From Halichoerus grypus (Eukaryota > Chordata > Mammalia > Carnivora > Phocidae): a stretch of DNA of 64,000 nucleotides. The translations under genes were made by a program, and so were the position numbers. The stretch is taken from positions 165,308,243-165,372,242 of the forward strand of contig NC_135714.1 in the NCBI RefSeq assembly GCF_964656455.1, read 5' to 3'. Below the pieces are notes generated by a model. The model did no database searches. It saw only the letters and a program-made list of their open reading frames with translations, and was not told the origin of the DNA. Shown here piece after piece: positions 35,526-47,105 of the stretch; the stretch's first letter is position 1, and each line of letters opens with the position of its first letter.

Positions 35526-35866
35526 GTAATATCGGGGAGAGACAGGCCGGTACAGAAGGCAGCTCTCAAATCACATCATGGTTATGGGGCTAGTACCATT
35601 GCCCAGGGTGTGTGTGCAGGCTTAAACACAGCCACCTAACTCGAAGGAAAAACTCGGTTGAGAGCCTGTGCTGCAGGTAAAACAGCTGCTCCTGAGGGTG
35701 GCAGCATTTTGTTGTGTGCGTGCGTGAGAGCACTGCAAGGGAGTCCAGACCCATTTTCCGTGTGGGACTCAGGCCCCGGCAGAAGACAGAACACGACTCC
35801 CCACTTGTTTCATGAAGCTAGCACCGCGGCCCCACTTTTGCATGGAAGTCTAATAGCAAGCGTTCT

Positions 35867-36567
35867 TTATTATTATTATTATTAAATGTTTTTATTGTTA
35901 TGTTAATCCCCATACATTACATCATTAGTTTTAGATATAGTGTTCCATGATTCATTGTTTGTGCATATCACCCAGTGCTCCATGCAGATCGTGCCCTGCT
36001 CAATACCCATCACCAGGCTAACCCATCCTCCCACCCCCCTCCCCTCTAGAACCCTCAGTTTGTTTTTCAGAGTCCATCGTCTCTCATGGTTCTTTTCCCC
36101 CTCCGATTTTCCCCCCTTCATTCTTCCCCTCCTGCTACATTCTTCTTCTTCTTTTTTTCTTTCTTAACATATATTGCATTATTTGTTTCAGAGGTACAGA
36201 TCTGAGATTCAACAGTCTTGCACAATTCACAGCGCTTACCAGAACACATACCCTCCCCAGTGTCCAACACCCAGTGACCCCATCCCTCCCACCCCAGCCC
36301 CCACTCCAGCAACCCTCAGTTTGTTTCCTGAGATTAAGAATTCCTCATATCAGTGAGGTCATATGATACATGTCTTTCTCTGTTTGACTTATTTCGCTCA
36401 GCATGATACCCTCCAGTTCCATCCACGTCGTTGCAGATGGCAAGATCTCATTCCTTTTGATGGCTGCATAATATTCCATTGTATATATATATATACCCCC
36501 TCTTCTTTATCCATTCATCTGTTGGTGGACATCTTGGCTCTTTCCACAGTTTGGCTATTGTGGACAT
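35867..36567 (-). mobile_element. 5'-truncated LINE-1, unit 7 second copy (701 bp)
   Basis: This copy arose from the 2373-bp segmental duplication, not a new insertion: its flanks and duplications (35851-35866 and 36568-36583) are the same as those of the first copy, 2373 bp away. (TA)7 matches as well. G-quadruplex motifs start at 36022 and about 36278. Confidence 0.93.
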
Positions 36568-39500
36568 TAATAGCAAGCGTTCTAACTCGGAGAAACAACA
36601 CTGAAGAGAAACCGTGCTTTAGCTACCGACGACCTCTGTGTGGGAGGAAGCAGTTTAGGGTGTACGGTGGGTGAGAGCCTGGGGACGGGTTCCGTTTCCT
36701 AAAATCGAGGGAGAGACAGCCCGGAGAGAAGGCAGCTCTCAACTCACACCATGGTTATGGGGCTAGTACCGTTGCCCCGGGTGTGTGTGCAGGCTTCATG
36801 AAAACCGCCTAACTCGAAGGAAAAACTCGCTGGAGAATCCATGCTTCAGCTAAAAGAGCCGCTCTTGAAGGTGGAAGCATTATGTTGTGTGCGTGCATGA
36901 GAGCCCTGCAAGGGAGTCCAAAGCTTTTTGTGAGTGAGCCTCAGGCCCCAGCAGAAGGCAGAACACGACTCCCCATGTGTTTCATCACGCTAGCACGGCA
37001 GCCCCACTTTTGCATGGAAGTCTAACAGCTAGTGTTCTAACTCGAAGAAACAACACTGTAGAGAAACCCTGCTTTAGCTGCCGTCGACCTCTAGATGGAG
37101 GAAGTATTACACGGAGTACCGTGGCTGAGAGCCTGGGGAACGGGTTCCATACGTGAAACCAAGGGAGAAATAGGTCCGGGCAGAAGGCACCTCTGGACTC
37201 AGCTCTTGCTACCTGAAGCTAACACTACTGCTCCATGTGTGCTTGGAATGCTATGTGCTCGACACTGACTGGGAAGAAACAAGCCTGTCAAGAATCCCAG
37301 GTGCAGCTCATTCGCCTACCAGACTACTAACACCAAGAATCAATGCTGTAGCGTTACTGCGCTTTAGCTAACATTGCAGTTCCTGAAGCCGCAGGAGTTG
37401 TATAGTGTTCGTGTATGAGAGACCGGGGAAAGGGTCCCATACGTGAAATGGAGTGAGAAACAGGCCGGTGCGGAAGGCAGCTCTCAACTCACCTCTTGTT
37501 TATGAGGCCAGTACCCTTGCCCCGTGTGTTCCTGCAGGCCATAAGCCAACCGCCTAACTCAAAGGAACAACTCTGTAGAGAATTCCTGCTTCGGCTAAAA
37601 GAGCCATGCCTCAGGGTGGACGCATTGTGTGGTGTGCATGCGGGAGTGCACAGCAAGTGAGTCCAAAAGCATTTTCCTTGTGAGACCCAGGGCCCAGAAG
37701 AAGCCAGAACACGACTCCCCACTTGCTCCATGAATCTAATACTGCGGCCCCACTTTTGCATGGAAGTCTGATAGTTAGCTTTCTAAGTCGAAGAAACAAC
37801 ACTGTAGAGAAACCGTGCTTTAGCTACCGTCGACCTCTCTGAGGGCGAAGCAGTTTAGGGTGTACTGAGGTTGGGAGCCCTGGGACGGTTTCAATATCAT
37901 AATATCGGTGGAGGGACAGGCCGGCACAGAAGGCAGCTCTCAACTCACATCATGGTTATGGGGCTACTACCGTTGCCCAGGGTGTGTGTGCAGGCTTAAA
38001 CACAGCCACCTAAACTCGAAGGAAAAACTCGGTAGAGAGCCTGTGCTGCAGGTAAAACAGCTGCTCCTGAGGGTGGAAGCATTTTGTTGTGTGCGTGCGT
38101 GAGAGCACTGCAAGGGAGTCCAAAGCTTTCTGCGAGTGAGACTCAGGCCCCAGCGAAAGGCAGAACACCACTCCCCATGTGTTTCATCAAGCTAGCACGG
38201 CAGCGCCACTTTTCAGGGAAGTCTAATAGCTAGCGTTCTAAGTCGAAGAAACAACACTGTAGAGAAGCCGTGCTTTAGCTACCGTCGACCTCTGTGTGGG
38301 CGAAGCAGTTTAGGGTGTACTGTGGCTGGCAGCCTGGGGACGGTTTCCATTTCGGAATATAGGGGGAGAGACAGTCCGGTACAGAAGGCAGCTCTCAACT
38401 CACTACATGCTTAAGGGGCTAGTTCCGTTGCCCCGTGGGTGTGTGCAGGCTTAAAGACAGCCACTTAACTCGAAGGAAAAACTCGGTAGGGAATCCGAGC
38501 TGCAGGTAAAACAGCTGCTCCTAAGGGTGGAAGCCTTTTGTTGTGTGCGTGCGTGAGAGCACTGCAAGGGAGTCCAAAGCATTTTGCGAGTGAGACTCAG
38601 GCCCCAGCGAAAGGCAGAACACGACTCCCCATGTGTTTTACCAAGCTAGCACGGCAGCCCCACATTTGCATGGAAGTCTAAGAGCTAGCGTTCTAACTCG
38701 AAGAAACGACACAGTAGAGAAACCGTGCTTTAGCTACCGTCGACCTCTCTGTGGGCGAAGCAGTTTAGGGTGTACTGTGGCTGAGAGCCTGGGGACATTT
38801 TCCATTTTGTAAAATCGGGGGAGAGACAGGCCGGTACAGAAGGCAGCTCTCAACTCACATCATGGTTATGGGGCTAGTACCGTTGCCCTGGGTGTGTGTG
38901 CACGCTGAAAGACAGCCACCTAACTCAAAGGAAAAACACGGTAGAGAATCCGTGCTTCAGCTCAAACAGCCGCTCCTGAGGGTGGAAGCATTTGGTTGTG
39001 TGCGTGCGTGAGAGGACTGCAAGGGAGTCCAAAGTTTCTGCGAGTGAGACTCAGGCCCCAGCAAAAGGCAGAAGACGACTCCCCGTGTGTTTCATTTAGC
39101 TAGCACTGCGGCCCTACTTTTGCATGGAAATCTAATCGCTAGCGTTCTCCCTGGAAGAAACAACACGGTAGAGAAACCGTGCTTTAGCTACCATCCACCT
39201 CTCTGAGGGAGGAAGCACTTTCCAGGCTACCGTGGGTGAGAGCCTGAGGAACGGGTTCCTTACGTGAAACCGAGGGAGAAGGAGTCCGGGCCAGAAGGCT
39301 CCTCTCGACTCAGCTCTTGTTACCTGAAGCTAACACTTCGGCTCCATGTGTGCATAGGAATGCTAAGGGCTCCACACTGATTTGGCAGAAAGAAGCCGCT
39401 CAAGAACCCCAGCTTCAGCTCGTTCGCCTCTCCACAGGGTGGCAGCATTTTCAAGTCTGCTTGAGTGCAAACCTGGGGAAGGAGTCCCAGCCGAATTCGG

Positions 39501-39720
39501 AGGGAGAAATAAGCATGGGCAGAAGGCCCCTATGGACTCAACTCTTGTTTCGGGAAACTAGATCGGCTCTCCCGTGTGTGCGTGGAGTCCTCAGTGCCAT
39601 CCACGCAACGCAAAGGAACAAAACTGTAGAGAACCCGTGCCTCAGCAAAGATCGCCCTTCCTGAGCGTGCACTTCATCTGTTGTGTGTTTTTGTGAAAGC
39701 ATGAGAAATGGAACCTAAAC

Positions 39721-41771
39721 GTAACTCGGAGTGAGAAGCAGGCCTGGAAGGAAGGCTGCTGTCGACTCACCTCTTGTTTGAGGAGATTAGCACTGCTGTA
39801 CCCTGTGTGCCTGGATGCCTAGTTCCCAGGCTACTAACACCAAGAATCAATCCTCTCGAGTGACTGCGCTTGAGTTAACATTGCCGTTCCTGAAGCAGGA
39901 GGAATTTGACCCTGCTCGTGTACGAGAGACCGGGGAAAGGGTCCCAGACGTGAAATGGAGTGAGAAACAGGCCGGTGCGGAAGGCAGCTCTCAAGTCACC
40001 TCTGGTTGATGAGGCTAGTGCCCTTGCCCCGGGGGTGCCTGCAGGCCTAAAGCCAACCACCTAACTCAAAGGAACAACTCTGTAGGGAATTCCTGCTTCG
40101 GCTAAAAGAGCCATGCCTCAGGGTGGACGCATTTTGCTGTGTGCATGCGTGAGCGCACTGCAAGTGAGTCCAAAAGCATTTTCCTTGTGAGACCCAGGCC
40201 CCGGAAGAAGCCAGAACACGACTCCCCACTTGCTCCATGAAGCTAGGACTGCGGCCCCACTTTTGCATGGAAGTCTAACAGCTAGCTTTCTAACTCGGAG
40301 AAACAACACTGTAGAGAAACCGTGCTTTAGCTACCGTCGACCTCTCTGTGGGCGAAGCAGTTTAGGGTGTACTGTGGCTGAGAGCCTGGGGACGGTTTCC
40401 ATTTCATAATATCGGGGGAGAGACAGGCTGGCACATAAGGCAGATCTGAACTCACTACATGGTTATGGGGCTAGTTCCGTTGCCCCGTGGGTGTGTGCAG
40501 GCTTAAACACAGCCACCTAACTCGAAGGAAAAACTCGGTAGAGAGCCTGTGCTGCAGGTAAAAGAGCTGCTCCTGAGGGTGCAAGCATTTTGTTGTGTGC
40601 GTGCGTGAGAGCACTGCAAGGGAGTCCAAAGCTTTTTGCGAGTGAGACTCAGGCCCCAGCGAAAGGCAGAACACGACTCCCCATGTGTTTCATCACGCTA
40701 GCACGGCAGCCCCACTTTTGCATGGAAGTCTAATAGCTAGCGTTCTAACTCGAAGAAACAACACTGTAGAGAAGCCGTGCTTTAGCTACCGTCGACCTCG
40801 GTGTGGGCGAAGCAGTTTAGGGTGTACTGTGGCTGAGAGCCCTGGGACGGTTTCAATATCGTAATATCGGGGAGAGACAGGCCGGTACAGAAGGCAGCTC
40901 TCAACTCACATCATGGTTATGGGGCTAGTACCATTGCCCAGGGTGTGTGTGCAGGCTGAAAGACAGCCACCTAACTCAAAGGAAAAACACGGTAGAGAAT
41001 CCGTGCTTCAGCTCAAACAGCCGCTCCTGAGGGTGGAAGCATTTGGTTGTGTGCGTGCGTGAGAGGACTGCAAGGGAGTCCAAAGTTTCTGCGAGTGAGA
41101 CTCAGGCCCCAGCAAAAGGCAGAAGACGACTCCCCGTGTGTTTCATTTAGTTAGCACTGCGGCCCTACTTTTGCATGGAAATCTAATCGCTAGCGTTCTC
41201 CCTGGAAGAAACAACACGGTAGAGAAACCGTGCTTTAGCTACCATCCACCTCTCTGAGGGAGGAAGCACTTTCCAGGCTACCGTGGGTGAGAGCCTGAGG
41301 AACGGGTTCCTTACGTGAAACCGAGGGAGAAGGAGTCCGGGCCAGAAGGCTCCTCTCGACTCAGCTCTTGTTACCTGAAGCTAACACTTCGGCTCCATGT
41401 GTGCCTAGGAATGCTAAGGGCTCCACACTGATTTGGCAGAAAGAAGCCGCTCAAGAACCCCAGCTTCAGCTCGTTCGCCTCTCCACAGGGTGGCAGCATT
41501 TTCAAGTCTGCTTGAGTGCAAACCTGGGGAAGGAGTCCCAGCCGAATTCGGAGGGAGAAATAAGCATGGGCAGAAGACCCCTATGGACTCAACTCTTGTT
41601 TCGGGAAACTAGATCGGCTCTCCCGTGTGTGCGTGGAGTCCTCAGTGCCATCCACGCAACGCAAAGGAACAAAACTGTAGAGAACCCGTGCCTCAGCAAA
41701 GATCGCCCTTCCTGAGCGTGCACTTCATCTGTTGTGTGTTTTTGTGAAAGCATGAGAAATGGAACCTAAAC
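39721..41771 (+). repeat. HOR unit 8, contracted (2051 bp), L1-less
   Basis: The unit starts and ends like all others but lacks about 3283 bp, from inside the monomer at offset 1025 to inside the monomer at offset 4311. It has lost the L1, the truncated monomer and most of both blocks. A/B alternation is kept across the join. It is the only complete unit without an L1. A private 'gacctcggtgtg' lies near 40796. Confidence 0.93.
40941..40957 (+). other. Deletion junction in unit 8
   Basis: The switch lies in the 17 bases gggtgtgtgtgcaggct. The left side has 'accattgccca', as in the monomer at offset 1025. The right side has 'gaaagacagcc' and 'ctcaaaggaaaaacac', as in the monomer at offset 4311. 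In a standard unit the same 17 bases occur about 3283 bp apart (1221 and 4508 in unit 1, which has a longer TA run). Confidence 0.88.
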
Positions 41772-44700
41772 GTAACTCGGAGTGAGAAGCAGGCCTGGAA
41801 GGAAGGCTGCTGTCGACTCACCTCTTGTTTGAGGAGATTAGCACCGCTGTACCCTGTGTGCCTGGATGCCTAGTTCCCAGGCTACTAACACCAAGAATCA
41901 ATCCTCTAGAGTGACTGCGCTTGAGTTAACATTGCCGTGCCTGAAGCAGGAGGAATTTGACCCTGCTCGTGTACGAGAGACCGGGGAAAGGGTCCCAGAC
42001 GTGAAATGGAGTGAGAAACAGGCCGGTGCGGAAGGCAGCTCTCAAGTCACCTCTGGTTGATGAGGCTAGTGCCCTTGCCCCGGGGGTGCCTGCAGGCCTA
42101 AAGCCAACCACCTAACTCAAAGGAACAACTCTGTAGGGAATTCCTGCTTCGGCTAAAAGAGCCATGCCTCAGGGTGGACGCATTTTGCTGTGTGCATGCG
42201 TGAGCGCACTGCAAGTGAGTCCAAAAGCATTTTCCTTGTGAGACCCAGGCCCCGGAAGAAGCCAGAACACGACTCCCCACTTGCTCCATGAAGCTAGGAC
42301 TGCGGCCCCACTTTTGCATGGAAGTCTAACAGCTAGCTTTCTAACTCGGAGAAACAACACTGTAGAGAAACCGTGCTTTAGCTACCGTCGACCTCTCTGT
42401 GGGCGAAGCAGTTTAGGGTGTACTGTGGCTGAGAGCCTGGGGACGGTTTCCATTTCATCATATCGGGGGAGAGACAGGCTGGCACATAAGGCAGATCTGA
42501 ACTCACTACATGGTTATGGGGCTAGTTCCGTTGCCCCGTGGGTGTGTGCAGGCTTAAACACAGCCACCTAACTCGAAGGAAAAACTCGGTAGAGAGCCTG
42601 TGCTGCAGGTAAAAGAGCTGCTCCTGAGGGTGCAAGCATTTTGTTGTGTGCGTGCGTGAGAGCACTGCAAGGGAGTCCAAAGCTTTTTGCGAGTGAGACT
42701 CAGGCCCCAGCGAAAGGCAGAACACGACTCCCCATGTGTTTCATCACGCTAGCACGGCAGCCCCACTTTTGCATGGAAGTCTAATAGCTAGCGTTCTAAC
42801 TCGAAGAAACAACACTGTAGAGAAGCCGTGCTTTAGCTACCGTCGACCTCTGTGTGGGCGAAGCAGTTTAGGGTGTACTGTGGCTGAGAGCCCTGGGACG
42901 GTTTCAATATCGTAATATCGGGGAGAGACAGGCCGGTACAGAAGGCAGCTCTCAACTCACATCATGGTTATGGGGCTAGTACCATTGCCCAGGGTGTGTG
43001 TGCAGGCTTAAACACAGCCACCTAACTCGAAGGAAAAACTCGGTTGAGAGCCTGTGCTGCAGGTAAAACAGCTGCTCCTGAGGGTGGCAGCATTTTGTTG
43101 TGTGCGTGCGTGAGAGCACTGCAAGGGAGTCCAGACCCATTTTCCGTGTGGGACTCAGGCCCCGGCAGAAGACAGAACACGACTCCCCACTTGTTTCATG
43201 AAGCTAGCACTGCGGCCCCACTTTTGCATGGAAGTCTAATAGCAAGCGTTCTTTATTATTATTATTATTAAATGTTTTTATTGTTATGTTAATCCCCATA
43301 CATTACATCATTAGTTTTAGATATAGTGTTCCATGATTCATTGTTTGTGCATATCACCCAGTGCTCCATGCAGATCGTGCCCTGCTCAATACCCATCACC
43401 AGGCTAACCCATCCTCCCACCCCCCTCCCCTCTAGAACCCTCAGTTTGTTTTTCAGAGTCCATCGTCTCTCATGGTTCTTTTCCCCCTCCGATTTTCCCC
43501 CCTTCATTCTTCCCCTCCTGCTACATTCTTCTTCTTCTTTTTTTCTTTCTTAACATATATTGCATTATTTGTTTCAGAGGTACAGATCTGAGATTCAACA
43601 GTCTTGCACAATTCACAGCGCTTACCAGAACACATACCCTCCCCAGTGTCCAACACCCAGTGACCCCATCCCTCCCACCCCAGCCCCCACTCCAGCAACC
43701 CTCAGTTTGTTTCCTGAGATTAAGAATTCCTCATATCAGTGAGGTCATATGATACATGTCTTTCTCTGTTTGACTTATTTCGCTCAGCATGATACCCTCC
43801 AGTTCCATCCACGTCGTTGCAGATGGCAAGATCTCATTCCTTTTGATGGCTGCATAATATTCCATTGTATATATATATATACCCCCTCTTCTTTATCCAT
43901 TCATCTGTTGGTGGACATCTTGGCTCTTTCCACAGTTTGGCTATTGTGGACATTAATAGCAAGCGTTCTAACTCGGAGAAACAACACTGAAGAGAAACCG
44001 TGCTTTAGCTACCGACGACCTCTGTGTGGGAGGAAGCAGTTTAGGGTGTACGGTGGGTGAGAGCCTGGGGACGGGTTCCGTTTCCTAAAATCGAGGGAGA
44101 GACAGCCCGGAGAGAAGGCAGCTCTCAACTCACACCATGGTTATGGGGCTAGTACCGTTGCCCCGGGTGTGTGTGCAGGCTTCATGAAAACCGCCTAACT
44201 CGAAGGAAAAACTCGCTGGAGAATCCATGCTTCAGCTAAAAGAGCCGCTCTTGAAGGTGGAAGCATTATGTTGTGTGCGTGCATGAGAGCCCTGCAAGGG
44301 AGTCCAAAGCTTTTTGTGAGTGAGCCTCAGGCCCCAGCAGAAGGCAGAACACGACTCCCCATGTGTTTCATCACGCTAGCACGGCAGCCCCACTTTTGCA
44401 TGGAAGTCTAACAGCTAGTGTTCTAACTCGAAGAAACAACACTGTAGAGAAACCCTGCTTTAGCTACCGTCGACCTCTAGATGGAGGAAGTATTACACGG
44501 AGTACCGTGGCTGAGAGCCTGGGGAACGGGTTCCATACGTGAAACCAAGGGAGAAATAGGTCCGGGCAGAAGGCACCTCTGGACTCAGCTCTTGCTACCT
44601 GAAGCTAACACTACTGCTCCATGTGTGCTTGGAATGCTATGTGCTCGACACTGACTGGGAAGAAACAAGCCTGTCAAGAATCCCAGGTGCAGCTCATTCG

Positions 44701-47105
44701 CCTACCAGACTACTAACACCAAGAATCAATGCTGTAGCTTTACTGCGCTTTAGCTAACATTGCAGTTCCTGAAGCCGCAGGAGTTGTATAGTGTTCGTGT
44801 ATGAGAGACCGGGGAAAGGGTCCCATACGTGAAATGGAGTGAGAAACAGGCCGGTGCGGAAGGCAGCTCTCAACTCACCTCTTGTTTATGAGGCCAGTAC
44901 CCTTGCCCCGTGTGTTCCTGCAGGCCATAAGCCAACCGCCTAACTCAAAGGAACAACTCTGTAGAGAATTCCTGCTTCGGCTAAAAGAGCCATGCCTCAG
45001 GGTGGACGCATTGTGTGGTGTGCATGCGGGAGTGCACAGCAAGTGAGTCCAAAAGCATTTTCCTTGTGAGACCCAGGCCCCAGAAGAAGCCAGAACACGA
45101 CTCCCCACTTGCTCCATGAATCTAATACTGCGGCCCCACTTTTGCATGGAAGTCTGATAGTTAGCTTTCTAAGTCGAAGAAACAACACTGTAGAGAAACC
45201 GTGCTTTAGCTACCGTCGACCTCTCTGAGGGCGAAGCAGTTTAGGGTGTACTGAGGTTGGGAGCCCTGGGACGGTTTCAATATCATAATATCGGTGGAGG
45301 GACAGGCCGGCACAGAAGGCAGCTCTCAACTCACATCATGGTTATGGGGCTACTACCGTTGCCCAGGGTGTGTGTGCAGGCTTAAACACAGCCACCTAAC
45401 TCGAAGGAAAAACTCGGTAGAGAGCCTGTGCTGCAGGTAAAACAGCTGCTCCTGAGGGTGGAAGCATTTTGTTGTGTGCGTGCGTGAGAGCACTGCAAGG
45501 GAGTCCAAAGCTTTCTGCGAGTGAGACTCAGGCCCCAGCGAAAGGCAGAACACCACTCCCCATGTGTTTCATCAAGCTAGCACGGCAGCGCCACTTTTCA
45601 GGGAAGTCTAATAGCTAGCGTTCTAAGTCGAAGAAACAACACTGTAGAGAAGCCGTGCTTTAGCTACCGTCGACCTCTGTGTGGGCGAAGCAGTTTAGGG
45701 TGTACTGTGGCTGGCAGCCTGGGGACGGTTTCCATTTCGGAATATAGGGGGAGAGACAGTCCGGTACAGAAGGCAGCTCTCAACTCACTACATGCTTAAG
45801 GGGCTAGTTCCGTTGCCCCGTGGGTGTGTGCAGGCTTAAAGACAGCCACTTAACTCGAAGGAAAAACTCGGTAGGGAATCCGAGCTGCAGGTAAAACAGC
45901 TGCTCCTAAGGGTGGAAGCCTTTTGTTGTGTGCGTGCGTGAGAGCACTGCAAGGGAGTCCAAAGCATTTTGCGAGTGAGACTCAGGCCCCAGCGAAAGGC
46001 AGAACACGACTCCCCATGTGTTTTACCAAGCTAGCACGGCAGCCCCACATTTGCATGGAAGTCTAAGAGCTAGCGTTCTAACTCGAAGAAACGACACAGT
46101 AGAGAAACCGTGCTTTAGCTACCGTCGACCTCTCTGTGGGCGAAGCAGTTTAGGGTGTACTGTGGCTGAGAGCCTGGGGACATTTTCCATTTTGTAAAAT
46201 CGGGGGAGAGACAGGCCGGTACAGAAGGCAGCTCTCAACTCACATCATGGTTATGGGGCTAGTACCGTTGCCCTGGGTGTGTGTGCAGGCTGAAAGACAG
46301 CCACCTAACTCAAAGGAAAAACACGGTAGAGAATCCGTGCTTCAGCTCAAACAGCCGCTCCTGAGGGTGGAAGCATTTGGTTGTGTGCGTGCGTGAGAGG
46401 ACTGCAAGGGAGTCCAAAGTTTCTGCGAGTGAGACTCAGGCCCCAGCAAAAGGCAGAAGACGACTCCCCGTGTGTTTCATTTAGCTAGCACTGCGGCCCT
46501 ACTTTTGCATGGAAATCTAATCGCTAGCGTTCTCCCTGGAAGAAACAACACGGTAGAGAAACCGTGCTTTAGCTACCATCCACCTCTCTGAGGGAGGAAG
46601 CACTTTCCAGGCTACCGTGGGTGAGAGCCTGAGGAACGGGTTCCTTACGTGAAACCGAGGGAGAAGGAGTCCGGGCCAGAAGGCTCCTCTCGACTCAGCT
46701 CTTGTTACCTGAAGCTAACACTTCGGCTCCATGTGTGCCTAGGAATGCTAAGGGCTCCACACTGATTTGGCAGAAAGAAGCCGCTCAAGAACCCCAGCTT
46801 CAGCTCGTTCGCCTCTCCACAGGGTGGCAGCATTTTCAAGTCTGCTTGAGTGCAAACCTGGGGAAGGAGTCCCAGCCGAATTCGGAGGGAGAAATAAGCA
46901 TGGGCAGAAGGCCCCTATGGACTCAACTCTTGTTTCGGGAAACTAGATCGGCTCTCCCGTGTGTGCGTGGAGTCCTCAGTGCCATCCACGCAACGCAAAG
47001 GAACAAAACTGTAGAGAACCCGTGCCTCAGCAAAGATCGCCCTTCCTGAGCGTGCACTTCATCTGTTGTGTGTTTTTGTGAAAGCATGAGAAATGGAACC
47101 TAAAC
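41772..47105 (+). repeat. HOR unit 9 (5334 bp)
   Basis: Full-length unit opening the third group (units 9-12). It has 'taccgtcg' near 44464 and 'caggccccag' near 45075, unlike units 5-7, while keeping 'gcgggagtgc' near 45027. It shares 'agcaccgctg' near 41840 with unit 4. A private 'cattgccgtgcctg' lies near 41931. Confidence 0.95.
43253..43953 (-). mobile_element. 5'-truncated LINE-1, unit 9 copy (701 bp)
   Basis: Duplications at 43237-43252 and 43954-43969; (TA)7. G-quadruplex motifs start at 43408 and about 43664. Confidence 0.93.

Larger units (their letters stand above)
32013..39720 (+). repeat. HOR unit 7, expanded (7708 bp) by a 2373-bp internal duplication
   Basis: The unit runs normally to about 35501, then re-enters at its own earlier register. 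The segment 33129-35501 is repeated as 35502-37874, after which the unit continues normally to its end. Expected length with (TA)7 is 4617 + 717 + 2373 + 1 (an extra A near 38014), which equals the observed 7708. Both copies carry the second-subfamily markers. 'accgcgg' upstream of both L1 copies links this unit to units 1 and 2 at that site. Confidence 0.93.

Noticed and set aside
35867..36567. Second independent L1 insertion in unit 7
   Set aside because: It has the same flanks, truncation and duplications as the first copy and is exactly 2373 bp away, so it came with the segmental duplication.
32013..41771. Retroviral or LTR origin for the 5.33-kb unit
   Set aside because: No LTR pair, primer-binding site, or gag/pol-like frame is visible. 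The unit decomposes fully into 228-bp monomers plus the L1.
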